Below, piece after piece: positions 37,372-45,987 of a stretch of 64,000 nt of DNA (its first letter is position 1; every line of letters starts with the position of its first letter). The translations under genes were made by a program, and so were the position numbers. The stretch is from the NCBI RefSeq assembly GCF_021655555.1, contig NZ_AP023086.1, positions 4,742,685-4,806,684 of the forward strand. The letters run 5' to 3'. The stretch is from Marinagarivorans cellulosilyticus. GTDB taxonomy: Bacteria; Pseudomonadota; Gammaproteobacteria; Pseudomonadales; Cellvibrionaceae. The notes under the pieces are model-generated. The model did no database searches. It was not told the origin of the DNA and saw only the letters and a list, made by a program, of their open reading frames with translations.

Positions 37372-38613
37372 CTATTCATAGCGAAGGGTTTCTGCAGGGT
37401 TTACGCGGCTGGCACGCCATGCAGGATAAAGCGTGGCCAATAGACATAAGGTAACGGCGGTAGTTACCACTTGTGCGATATCCTGCCAGCGAATATCGAT
37501 GGGCAAGTACGTTAAGGGGTATACATCCGACTTTAAAAATTGCACACTCAGCAACTGCTCGAGTAACCCCACAAGATCACTCACCACAAAAGACAAGCCC
37601 ACACCAAATAGCACGCCAAGCAGCGCGCCCACAATGCCAATCACCGTACCTTGCACAATAAATACGGCCATAATTTCACGCGTGCTGGCCCCAAGCGTTC
37701 TTAATATGGCAATAGCGCCCTGCTTTTCGACAACCACCATAATTAAGGTCGATACCACATTAAACGCCGCAATCCCCACAATAAGCGACATCAATAATCC
37801 CACTAAACGTTTGGACATGTGTATAGCATGGTAAAGGTTGCCGTGAGTACTCAACCAACTATTGCCATAATAGCCGCGCCCAAGATCCATAATCACGTGC
37901 CAAAGGATATCGTGCGCATCAAAAAGGTTGTCGAGCTTTAAACGCATACCGGTTACTTGACCATCGAGCGTTAATGCTTGTGCTTTTTCCAGGTTCATCA
38001 ATGCCAGCTTGGTATCAACTTCGGTTTGTGTCGTCAGCACAGCGGCGACATCTACATAAGTAATACTCGGTGGCGCACGTGGATTTTGGTTATCAGGCAC
38101 AATCACCATAACGCTATCGCCCGCTTTAACTGCCAGCTTTTCGGCAATGCCTGCGCCTAAAATAATTTTATCGCTACTGCTTTCTAGTGCTGCGAGGGTT
38201 TGCTCCGAAAGGTACTGCGCAATATCCGACACATGGCGCTCGGCTTTAGGCGCAATACCGTAAATGGCAACGGGCTCCGCTCGGTTTGCCGCCCCCACCA
38301 AGGCTCTTACTTCCACAAAGGGGGATGCCGCAACAACATGCGGATAGGCCTCTAAGCGCTTTTGCAAGCTTGGCCAATCGTCTATCCCTTCGCGGTGATA
38401 AACCGAAGCTTGCGGCAATAAACTGAGGATTTTCTCCCGCAGCTCGCGATCAAAGCCATTCATAATAGAAAGCACTACAACTAATAGCCCCACCCCCACA
38501 ATAAGCCCAGCCATAGAAACCCGCGATAAAAAGGCAACTAATAGGTTTCGCTCGCGGGCGCCAACATAACGCAAACCAATAAATAACGAGAAACGCGGAA
38601 TTGGCAGCTTCAT
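37372..38613 (-). CDS. lolE: Lipoprotein-releasing permease LolE/LolC family (third gene)
   Basis: A 413-residue FtsX/MacB-like permease with an N-terminal helix (FLSRVSMAGLIVGVGLLVVVLSIMNGFDRELREKIL, family typical), a large periplasmic domain and three C-terminal helices (LIVGIAAFNVVSTLIMVVVEK). The start overlaps the lolD stop (ATGA). With LolD and the other permease it extracts lipoproteins from the inner membrane to LolA. The assignment to LolE rather than LolC rests on gene order only. Confidence 0.88.
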   Translation of the reverse strand: MKLPIPRFSLFIGLRYVGARERNLLVAFLSRVSMAGLIVGVGLLVVVLSIMNGFDRELREKILSLLPQASVYHREGIDDWPSLQKRLEAYPHVVAASPFVEVRALVGAANRAEPVAIYGIAPKAERHVSDIAQYLSEQTLAALESSSDKIILGAGIAEKLAVKAGDSVMVIVPDNQNPRAPPSITYVDVAAVLTTQTEVDTKLALMNLEKAQALTLDGQVTGMRLKLDNLFDAHDILWHVIMDLGRGYYGNSWLSTHGNLYHAIHMSKRLVGLLMSLIVGIAAFNVVSTLIMVVVEKQGAIAILRTLGASTREIMAVFIVQGTVIGIVGALLGVLFGVGLSFVVSDLVGLLEQLLSVQFLKSDVYPLTYLPIDIRWQDIAQVVTTAVTLCLLATLYPAWRASRVNPAETLRYE

Positions 38614-39299
38614 GCCGGTGTATCCAATAGCGTTAAATGGCCATTATTTAACTCCAACACGCGATCCAACTGGCGGGCAATATTCATATCGTGGGTAACC
38701 ACCACAAACGCCGTTGCCAACTGCTGGCTTAACTCCAACATCAATTCGCGAATAGCAGCGGCGTTTTGGCTATCTAAGTTACCGGTGGGCTCGTCCATTA
38801 ATACACATGCTGGGTCGCACACTAAGGCTCTTGCAATCGCTACGCGCTGGCGTTCACCACCAGATAATTCACTGGGTTTGTGGCGCAAGCGCGCCGATAA
38901 ACCCACGCGCGCCAATAGTTTCTCCGCTTTTTGGTAAGCCTGTTTTTTGGGGGCTTTAGCAATAAGCAGCGGCATAGCTACGTTTTCGAGTGCCGTAAAT
39001 TCGCCCAACAAATGATGAAACTGATAAACAAAGCCCAAACTGCGATTGCGTATACGACCGCGGGCATTTTCACTTAGGGCAGAAAAAGGCTGACCATTAA
39101 TATGCACCACGCCAGCACTGGGGCGATCTAGGCCGCCAAGGATATTCAGCAGTGTAGATTTGCCTGCCCCAGAGGCCCCCACAATGGCTGTTTGCGTTGA
39201 TGGCATTAACTGGAGATCTAAGCCCTTTAATACCTCTACCTGTAAGGCACCTTGACCATACGTTTTGGCGACACCTTGGCATTCTAAAACTGCAGTCAT
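38610..39299 (-). CDS. lolD: Lipoprotein-releasing ABC ATPase LolD
   Basis: A 229-residue ATPase with Walker A GASGAGKSTLLNILGGLD, ABC signature LSGGERQRVAIARAL and Walker B ACVLMDEPTGNLD. The FHHLLGEFTALENV segment is the LolD motif that contacts the permeases. It lies between two LolC/LolE-type genes, overlapping the downstream one, and 60 nt after the upstream one. Confidence 0.95.
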   Translation of the reverse strand: MTAVLECQGVAKTYGQGALQVEVLKGLDLQLMPSTQTAIVGASGAGKSTLLNILGGLDRPSAGVVHINGQPFSALSENARGRIRNRSLGFVYQFHHLLGEFTALENVAMPLLIAKAPKKQAYQKAEKLLARVGLSARLRHKPSELSGGERQRVAIARALVCDPACVLMDEPTGNLDSQNAAAIRELMLELSQQLATAFVVVTHDMNIARQLDRVLELNNGHLTLLDTPA

Positions 39300-39359
39300 G
39301 CATTAAACCTAATTCATTGATCAAACCAGCGCGCAGCGCTAGCACTATTTGGGCGGCAA

Positions 39360-40604
39360 TTAAATGTTGTACCGCAAAGCTTCTGCCGGTGCGATTTGGC
39401 TAGCCCTATATGCCGGATAAGCGCTAGCCACAATGCTGACCGCCAGCGCACCAACGCACACAACAATGCTGTCGTGCAGGCGCCATTCAGAGGGCAGCCT
39501 TGTAACAAAGTACACACTAGGGTCAAACACCTGAACATTAAAAACATGCTCTAAGAAAGCGACGGCATCTGAGATATAAAGCGCGCCCAAAATACCGCAT
39601 AGCGCACCTAGCGCTATACCCACTACCCCAAGCATTAATCCTTGCACCATAAATATCGCCACGACCCCTCGCGAGGTTAAGCCCATGGTGCGCAGCACCG
39701 CGATATCACTGCGCTTTTCGGCAATCATCATTACTAGGCTTGTGACAATATTAAAAGCAGCCACCGCCACAATAATGCCCAACAAAAAACCCACTACGGT
39801 TTTTTCCATTTTTACCGCTTGAAACAAATGGCCTTGGGTTTGGCTCCAATCTTTAACCTCAACTTTCTGCTCGATGCGTTGCGCCATAGCGGCCAGCACT
39901 TGTGGTGCGCGATAAATATCATCGGTTTTCACCCGCAGGCCTTGGCTTTTATCGCCCAAACGCAGCAGTTTTTGCCCATCGCGCAAGTGAATCATCACCA
40001 GCGATTGATCACTTTGTGCGCCAGTATCAAAAATACCGGCCACAGTAAAACGGCGGCTACGCGGGAAAACACCCGCAGGGGTAACCGCCACCTCGGGCAA
40101 CGTTAAAGTGATTTTATCGCCAACCCCAACGCCTAAAAAACGCGCTAACAAGCCACCCATTAGCATGCGGTATTCACCGGCGCGCAATGTATTCATCTGC
40201 CCTTGCGACATAAAATCTTGCACATCGGATACCGAGGGCTCGAGTGATGGCTCTATACCCACTACGCTTACCCCGCGCGCATTGCCAGCATATGTCAGCA
40301 AGCCATTCGTTTGCACATAAGGCGCTAAGCCTGCTAAGTGTGGGGTATCGTATAAAGAAGCGATAAGCGCATCGTGATCCTTAAGGCCGCCTTCGGGCTG
40401 AATAAAACCATGCGGCACGGTGCGCAAAATGCGCTCTTTAAGCTCGCGATCAAAACCATTCATGACCGACAAGACCACAATCAAAGCAAACACACCTAGG
40501 GCCATACCCAAAAAAGCAAATAGGCTGACAAAAGAAATAAACGCATTGCTGCGCTTGGCCCGTAAATAACGAAGCCCAATAGTAATAGGGAGAGTATTTT
40601 GCAT
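39360..40604 (-). CDS. lolC: Lipoprotein-releasing permease LolC/LolE family (first gene)
   Basis: From ATG 40604 (MQNTLPITIGLRYLRAKR) 414 residues; the longer GTG start at 40637 is less likely. N-terminal helix FISFVSLFAFLGMALGVFALIVVLSVMNGFDRELKERIL contains the permease signature, the periplasmic domain follows, and three helices close the protein (IIVAVAAFNIVTSLVMMIAEKRSDIAVLRTMG part). First gene of the lol operon. Divergent from the PilZ gene. Confidence 0.88.
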   Translation of the reverse strand: MQNTLPITIGLRYLRAKRSNAFISFVSLFAFLGMALGVFALIVVLSVMNGFDRELKERILRTVPHGFIQPEGGLKDHDALIASLYDTPHLAGLAPYVQTNGLLTYAGNARGVSVVGIEPSLEPSVSDVQDFMSQGQMNTLRAGEYRMLMGGLLARFLGVGVGDKITLTLPEVAVTPAGVFPRSRRFTVAGIFDTGAQSDQSLVMIHLRDGQKLLRLGDKSQGLRVKTDDIYRAPQVLAAMAQRIEQKVEVKDWSQTQGHLFQAVKMEKTVVGFLLGIIVAVAAFNIVTSLVMMIAEKRSDIAVLRTMGLTSRGVVAIFMVQGLMLGVVGIALGALCGILGALYISDAVAFLEHVFNVQVFDPSVYFVTRLPSEWRLHDSIVVCVGALAVSIVASAYPAYRASQIAPAEALRYNI

Positions 40605-40719
40605 GGGCGCATTAGACCCAATAAAGCGCCATACCACAAGCCTCGCAATGCTCGCGGGCTGCCAAGCTGGTCTATCCTAAAGACAGTAGCCCAATCACTG
40701 AGTCTTTCACAGGTAGCGC

Positions 40720-41265
40720 ATGAGCCAAGAAGCACAAGATCGGCGGGAGTTCTTCCGCATTGATGATGATGTTATTTTTGATGTCCACCCTGTGGATGCC
40801 CAAACGGCCCAGCATACCGCCGCCGTCGATGTTGCCAGCGAGGGACCTTCTTGGCATGTGTTGGAGGCGCTGGCTATTATCGACCACAAGGCGCAACAAG
40901 CCGCTAGCGTTATTGCCAGCCAACAGCCAGCCATTTTGCGTTACTTAAAGCTACTGAACGACAAAATAGACCTGCTCGCACGGCATACTGTATTTAGTAG
41001 CTACCAACACTTACCTAAAACGCGCATAAGCTTGAGTCAAGATGGCATCGCCTTCAAAAGCCCGCGCATGCTCTATAAAGGCAGCTTTGTTGTTTTGAGA
41101 ATCATTTTTTTACCTCAATTCACCCCCGTGATAACCTTTGCACAAATTATTCGTTGCGAAAGCCGCGATAATAGTTATAACGTAGCGGCTAAATTTTATC
41201 GCCTTGAAGCAACGCAACAGCAGGTAATTGCGAAAGCACTGACAAAAGCCCAGCAACAGGCTTAG
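40720..41265 (+). CDS. PilZ-domain protein
   Basis: A 181-residue cytosolic protein. The N-terminal RREFFRIDDDVIF resembles the PilZ RxxxR c-di-GMP loop, but only RREFFR is present (R-x4-R spacing approximates it). The C-terminal part carries beta strands with SQDGIAFKSPRMLYKGSFVVLRI (corresponding to the DxSxxG region, here SQDGIAF). Divergent from lolC, as PilZ genes often are in pseudomonads. Because the usual DxSxxG is degenerate, c-di-GMP binding is not certain. Confidence 0.7.
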   Translation: MSQEAQDRREFFRIDDDVIFDVHPVDAQTAQHTAAVDVASEGPSWHVLEALAIIDHKAQQAASVIASQQPAILRYLKLLNDKIDLLARHTVFSSYQHLPKTRISLSQDGIAFKSPRMLYKGSFVVLRIIFLPQFTPVITFAQIIRCESRDNSYNVAAKFYRLEATQQQVIAKALTKAQQQA

Positions 41266-41288
41266 TTCGAACCTTACTAGGAGCCATT

Positions 41289-41579
41289 ATGAAACGTACT
41301 CTCAGCCTTATCGCCAGCCTTACTCTATGTGCAGGGCTATACACCCCCGTCGCATTCAGTGAAACAGTCGCCATCCCTTTAGGTAAACAAGGCGATTATT
41401 GGAATATCCAACGCCCGAGTACCGGCGCTACAAAAGCCCAAGTTGCAGCCCAATTTGGCGAGCCTATTGCACGCACAGGCCCAGTGGGCGAGCCAGCCAT
41501 TTACACTTGGGAATACGAGCAGTTTAAAGTCTATTTCGAAGGTGACCACGTAATTCACTCCGTTGTTTTACCCCAGTAA
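41289..41579 (+). CDS. Small periplasmic protein, BamE/SmpA-like
   Basis: A 96-residue protein with a signal peptide ending in TPVAFS and an AGGAG ribosome-binding site. The mature part GATKAQVAAQFGEPIARTGPVG, IYTWEYEQFKVYFEGDHVIHSVV resembles the BamE/SmpA fold (G.t..qV...fG.P, then W.Y....vyF..d.v). No lipobox is seen. Function unknown; 24 nt after the PilZ gene so probably co-transcribed. Confidence 0.7.
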   Translation: MKRTLSLIASLTLCAGLYTPVAFSETVAIPLGKQGDYWNIQRPSTGATKAQVAAQFGEPIARTGPVGEPAIYTWEYEQFKVYFEGDHVIHSVVLPQ

Positions 41580-41657
41580 ATGCTCACAGAGCTACCGAAG
41601 GCAACCGCCACATGGTAGCTCCAGCCCGAACGCAAACTACCGCACAAGGACCCGCAC

Positions 41658-42776
41658 TTGCTTGACCAACTCGAAGTACTTCCCGGTGTTCAGTTATTAG
41701 GCCAAGCCTTAACCCTAGCCGAAATCATTTTTTGCATCATATGCCTAGGCTGCATGGTATTTGCCAAAAAAATAATCGAGCGCTTTAGCGCCAAGGCACC
41801 AGCACCCAAGCGTTCGCTGCGGGTTGCCCTAATACGCGGTGTTTGCTTAGCGGCCATTTCTGCCGTTATGTATGTTGAAGTTCCCAGCGAAGTAAGCAAG
41901 CAATACGGTTTAGTCACCGCACTCGCCATCGCAGCGAGCGTTTATTTGTGTTATCTCAGCAATTTTATTAGCGCCTACTTTATATTTAAGCGGTTCGGTA
42001 AAAGCCGTACAATCGGCGAACAAACCATCACCATCCCCACCTATCAAACCCGCGCCCTATCGCTGCTCACCAGTTTATTTTTTATTATTCTTGCCGTGGT
42101 GGCGATTGTTCAGCAACTGGGGTTTAGTAATTTACTCGAAGCCGGTGGGGTTATTGGTGTTATTGGCGTTATGCTGGCATTAACACAGGCCTCTTGGGCG
42201 CCAGATATTATTAGCGGATTAATTCTACTTAATAGCGATATGATCGAAGAAGGCGATATTTTAGAGCTGCCAAACGGCATGATAGCCGAAGTTTTCAAAA
42301 CCAAAATGTTCCACACCGAACTACTGGATATCGCACACAATAATCGCATTATGGTGCGCAACACCGCACTGCGCGATCATACGTTGCGCAACTTATCGCG
42401 CTTTGCCTCTAATAAAGGTTTGCGCGAATGCCTAAGTTTTAATATCGGTTACGACACCCCAGCAGAAGCCGTTGAAAAACTGTTTAACGACGTTGCCGCC
42501 TTAGCTACCGAACAGCGCCTACCCTATGAAGCAGATCACGGAATGAAAGCCGTATTACTCGAAACTGGCGATCACGCTTTAAAGTGGGGGTTGGTTTTTC
42601 ATACGAAATCGCCCGCGCGCTTAATTGACCTGCGCCGCTCGATTAATCAATTAACGCAACACTTAGCCCTAAAAGCTGACATTAACTTAGCCACTCCGTT
42701 AACGCATGATGTTGCGCTTCACAATAGCGGCGCACCGCCTTCAATATCTATAGCGCCCGCAGCGCCACTATCTTAG
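41658..42776 (+). CDS. Small-conductance mechanosensitive channel (MscS family)
   Basis: A 372-residue protein starting at TTG 41658 with AAGGA seven bases upstream. Several N-terminal helices precede the pore-lining segment (LLEAGGVIGVIGVMLALTQASWAPDIISG), followed by the cytoplasmic beta domain (MIEEGDILELPNGMIAEVFKTKMFHTEL) and C-terminal mixed region. These are MscS fold marks. It relieves turgor during osmotic downshock. Confidence 0.85.
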   Translation: MLDQLEVLPGVQLLGQALTLAEIIFCIICLGCMVFAKKIIERFSAKAPAPKRSLRVALIRGVCLAAISAVMYVEVPSEVSKQYGLVTALAIAASVYLCYLSNFISAYFIFKRFGKSRTIGEQTITIPTYQTRALSLLTSLFFIILAVVAIVQQLGFSNLLEAGGVIGVIGVMLALTQASWAPDIISGLILLNSDMIEEGDILELPNGMIAEVFKTKMFHTELLDIAHNNRIMVRNTALRDHTLRNLSRFASNKGLRECLSFNIGYDTPAEAVEKLFNDVAALATEQRLPYEADHGMKAVLLETGDHALKWGLVFHTKSPARLIDLRRSINQLTQHLALKADINLATPLTHDVALHNSGAPPSISIAPAAPLS

Positions 42777-42789
42777 TGCTAGCCAATTT

Positions 42790-42962
42790 GTAACTATTCA
42801 AGTGGGTGCGAAATAATGGTCACTATAAAGGCGAATTGATTGTTTTATGGGCACCCGGATACCTAAAACGCTTGCATAGCGACCAAGGATGGCTTGAGCG
42901 GCCCAAAAAATGATCAGTTTGCCGACCTATTTGAACACGGCTGAATAGTTACGCCAATTTAA
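42790..42962. repeat. Dispersed 173-bp repeat with terminal inverted repeats, copy 2
   Basis: GTAACTATTCA (42790-42800) and TGAATAGTTAC (42952-42962) are perfect 11-bp inverted repeats. The internal GGCTTGAGCGGC followed by AAAATGAT block and length match copy 1 at 14706. It fills most of the 300-bp gap between the MscS gene and the membrane-protein gene at 43077. It has no coding capacity. Confidence 0.65.
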
Positions 42963-43076
42963 TGTTTATTGGTCACGAATTAAGCCATAGATTTTGAAAG
43001 GCCACAAAACACAGTGTATTACCTTGGGTTATTTCAGGCCCTTATTCCAAGCTTAACCAAAATACCCTTATCAACA

Positions 43077-44264
43077 TCAACCAAACATGACTTGGCCTAA
43101 CTCCTTATTGTGCTTGCCCTTCCAAATTAACGTATCTAAATAATAGTGGGTAAACGTCACACTGTAAGCCGCATAGACAAGGCCGTGCGTATCGCCTAAC
43201 CATGCTTTAACTGCATGACTATCCAGCCACAATAAGAGCATGGCAATCAGCTGCGTGCATAACGTAATTAAGGCAAGAAAGCCAATATAATAGAAAAATC
43301 GATGCCGCTGCGACAGCCATGCAAGCAACGCTGAACCAGCCCCGCCAATGCCTTTAAGAGCGCAAAATTTCTTATTGTTATAATGCCAAACCAAGCCGTT
43401 ATACTGCACTGCATGCCACGCGGTAATACCGATTACCACAAAAAACAGCCCTTCATTTAAAGACACCGCAACCGCATTAAGTACAAAAAACACGACTAAA
43501 AAGTTAAGCACCGCCAAACAAAGAGTCAGCAAGCGAGGCCTATTGAGCCCCATACCACGACCAAGCTCCTGGTACAAACCCAGTAACCAGCGCGCGAGCG
43601 AAACGACAAAATAGACAAAGGATGCAGGCAATACAAAAGACAGCCAAAAATCAGACAACATGAGTGGAACAAGCGCCAACCCTAAAGCTTCAAAAGGTTG
43701 TACGAATTCGGGCCAAAGCCACAACGGCCCCAAGTTAAATAAATCGTGGCTCGCCCAGCTAACACACAAGCAATAAGTCGATAACAATAAATGCTTGTCC
43801 TGCATGGCAACTTGAACAGATGTGCTCCCCGCCTTAGCCCGATAAAGCGAGGCCATACCAAAGTGTTGCATAATAATATGATATGGGCCATAAAATAGCA
43901 GTATGATCAAAATATAAAAACTATTACCCGTGAAAATTAACGTCAAGCATACAATCGCCATAACCACAAAACAGAGAATAGCCCGCCGGCCAAATAACGT
44001 ACGCGCCTGATCATCCATCCACACCCGAGTAATTGTCTGCATAGCATGGGGAGTATCCAACAGTACAATAAAAAGTACCATCAGCGATGCCATCGGAATA
44101 CCGGCATTCCAATAGAGTACAAAAAATACAATAGGCAGTAATACCCCAACAAAAAACAGCACAAAATCAAATTTTTTACTAGACAGGTAAATACCCTTTT
44201 CGCTCTCGTGCCCAAACAAGGCATCAAGCATCGCCAAACTCAAACCTTGCGCTAAACCCACCAT
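43077..44264 (-). CDS. Polytopic membrane protein with conserved-looking His motifs
   Basis: A 395-residue protein with about ten hydrophobic segments. AAGGAAG sits upstream of ATG 44264. His-rich motifs at membrane borders stand out: LLDTPHAMQTITRVW, YGPYHIIMQHFGM, ITAWHAVQYNGLVWHY and FTHYYLDTLIWKGKHNK. Such spaced His residues in a membrane protein suggest metal binding, as in membrane oxygenases or desaturases, but no known family motif is complete. The gene lies 23 nt downstream of an acyltransferase gene, so both may modify the same lipid or polysaccharide. Confidence 0.65.
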   Translation of the reverse strand: MVGLAQGLSLAMLDALFGHESEKGIYLSSKKFDFVLFFVGVLLPIVFFVLYWNAGIPMASLMVLFIVLLDTPHAMQTITRVWMDDQARTLFGRRAILCFVVMAIVCLTLIFTGNSFYILIILLFYGPYHIIMQHFGMASLYRAKAGSTSVQVAMQDKHLLLSTYCLCVSWASHDLFNLGPLWLWPEFVQPFEALGLALVPLMLSDFWLSFVLPASFVYFVVSLARWLLGLYQELGRGMGLNRPRLLTLCLAVLNFLVVFFVLNAVAVSLNEGLFFVVIGITAWHAVQYNGLVWHYNNKKFCALKGIGGAGSALLAWLSQRHRFFYYIGFLALITLCTQLIAMLLLWLDSHAVKAWLGDTHGLVYAAYSVTFTHYYLDTLIWKGKHNKELGQVMFG

Positions 44265-44287
44265 AATATTGCTTCCTTATCAACCTA

Positions 44288-45646
44288 TTAACTGGCCCTT
44301 GCCGCCGGCATAACCGCTAAAGTAGACTCGCGAGTATTCATCTCTCGTAAATTTAAAAAAGGCTTCTCGACTAGCAAGTAAATCACTACCGAAGCTATCG
44401 TGCTTAGAAGTAGCGTGATGATTACGAATAACGGCATATAGCCATAATAAAATACGCCAGTTTGCGCCAGCTCTGGGGTATAAAATTTATAGACCCACTG
44501 ACTAGAAGCAAAAATCACAAAAGGGTGAAACACATAAATGGAATAAGAAAGCTTTGCAAAGAAACCCCAGAAATTAACGCCCCTTTTAATAGTTCGGCCA
44601 ACAGTTAGACGGCAACGTTGCTCACCCTCCCCACCTTGAAACAAACTTACGGATAAAACAATCACCACAACACTTAAAGCAAATAGCAAGCGATTAACAA
44701 CAAGGTAAGTATTTTTTATCAATACCGAATCCATATAAAAAATTGACTGTGCGTCAAACTGGAAACCGCCATAAAAAACAAAGCTAAAAAACAGGCACCA
44801 AGCAATACCCTGCGCAGCCTTACCGGCATAACTTCGCAGGAAGCTTCTACTTTTTTCAGCACAGTAAAGCCGCAAGTAAGCACCAACAACACCAACTATT
44901 AACTCGCCAAAGCGGGTATATAAATTATTATATAAAAGGTCGAAAAATTGATTGAAAATCGCCGTATCAAACATGACACTTTTGCTGCTTGCTACTGCCA
45001 CCGCTGGCCCTGCATTCAGTACAAGCGCCCTAACAAACAACGACAACACGCCAATAATTAACAGCCATAGCAACAATCGCTTAGCGCGCAGCCAATACAA
45101 AAGCAACGGTAATATTAAATAAAATTGCTCTTCAACCGCCAAAGACCAACACCAAGCCATTGCGGAATTGGCAACCGGTATCATATTGTTAACAAACAGG
45201 GTATTCGCCCAAAGTTGGTGGTAACTATCCGCCCCAACTAAAAAATACAACAGCATCGCAAGCCAATATACAGGTATAAGTCGCATTAAACGGCGAAAAT
45301 AAAAGCGTTTTAATGCGACCTCCCCCGTGTTTTTCAGCTCCGTTAACAGCATGTTACCAATTAAAAAACCACTAATAACAAAAAATATATCAACTCCGCG
45401 ATCACCAGCCCAAACCCATTTTAGTAACAGCGGTGTATTGCTGTAAAAATATTCAAACTCAGCAGGAGACAGTGTGTAGCGAGCATAAAAGAAGCAATGG
45501 AACACATACACCAAAAACATCGCCAGGCTGCGCCACACATCAAGGTTGACTCGCCGACCATCAGAAAAGCCAACTAGCGCATTCACGTTATTCTTTATTG
45601 AAAAGCACTGCCACCATCGATGGGGAGCGCGTTGCATATCGTCCAT
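44288..45646 (-). CDS. Acyltransferase 3 (OafA/YrhL family) membrane protein
   Basis: A 452-residue protein with ten or more transmembrane helices. Acyltransferase_3 motifs include NLDVWRSLAMFLVYVFHCFF (the catalytic-type His in helix 1), GDRGVDIFFVISGFLIGNML, KRFYFRRLMRLIPVYW and SLAVEEQFYLILPLLLYW. It transfers acetyl or other acyl groups to exported sugars such as O-antigen or polysaccharide. Upstream partner of the 43077 gene. Confidence 0.9.
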   Translation of the reverse strand: MDDMQRAPHRWWQCFSIKNNVNALVGFSDGRRVNLDVWRSLAMFLVYVFHCFFYARYTLSPAEFEYFYSNTPLLLKWVWAGDRGVDIFFVISGFLIGNMLLTELKNTGEVALKRFYFRRLMRLIPVYWLAMLLYFLVGADSYHQLWANTLFVNNMIPVANSAMAWCWSLAVEEQFYLILPLLLYWLRAKRLLLWLLIIGVLSLFVRALVLNAGPAVAVASSKSVMFDTAIFNQFFDLLYNNLYTRFGELIVGVVGAYLRLYCAEKSRSFLRSYAGKAAQGIAWCLFFSFVFYGGFQFDAQSIFYMDSVLIKNTYLVVNRLLFALSVVVIVLSVSLFQGGEGEQRCRLTVGRTIKRGVNFWGFFAKLSYSIYVFHPFVIFASSQWVYKFYTPELAQTGVFYYGYMPLFVIITLLLSTIASVVIYLLVEKPFLNLREMNTRESTLAVMPAARAS

Positions 45647-45987
45647 AAATAAGTCATTTGCAGCGGTATTGACACCGTTCGTAATACACCCAGTGTGAAA
45701 TAAAGACCCACTTACGGCTATGGGTAATAGTACGTATTTAGCATTAGCAGCTGCTGTTTTTTTGAGCTAGCTAGCACCAAGAAACTCAGCAAACCAAGCC
45801 AAGCCCCTAAACCGGCAATTGCTTCGCTTTCTTTTTAAGCTGTGATGGCACGCTCACTTCTCGCGAAATTAGTCGCTAGATAACCCGCCCGAAAAACGAT
45901 TTTTTTGGCATATTGTAAGGTCATTAAATTACGTACTCAGCGAAATTTCGCCCCATACCACCGACAATTGATCCGCGAGGTCACTTT
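45647..45987. other. Gene-free divergent region before the DUF1592 lipoprotein gene
   Basis: 341 bp between the acyltransferase (minus) and the cytochrome lipoprotein gene (plus). It must hold both promoters. I see no clear boxes; TTTTTTTGGCATATTGTAAGG around 45900 is a possible weak start region. No reading frame. Confidence 0.3.
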
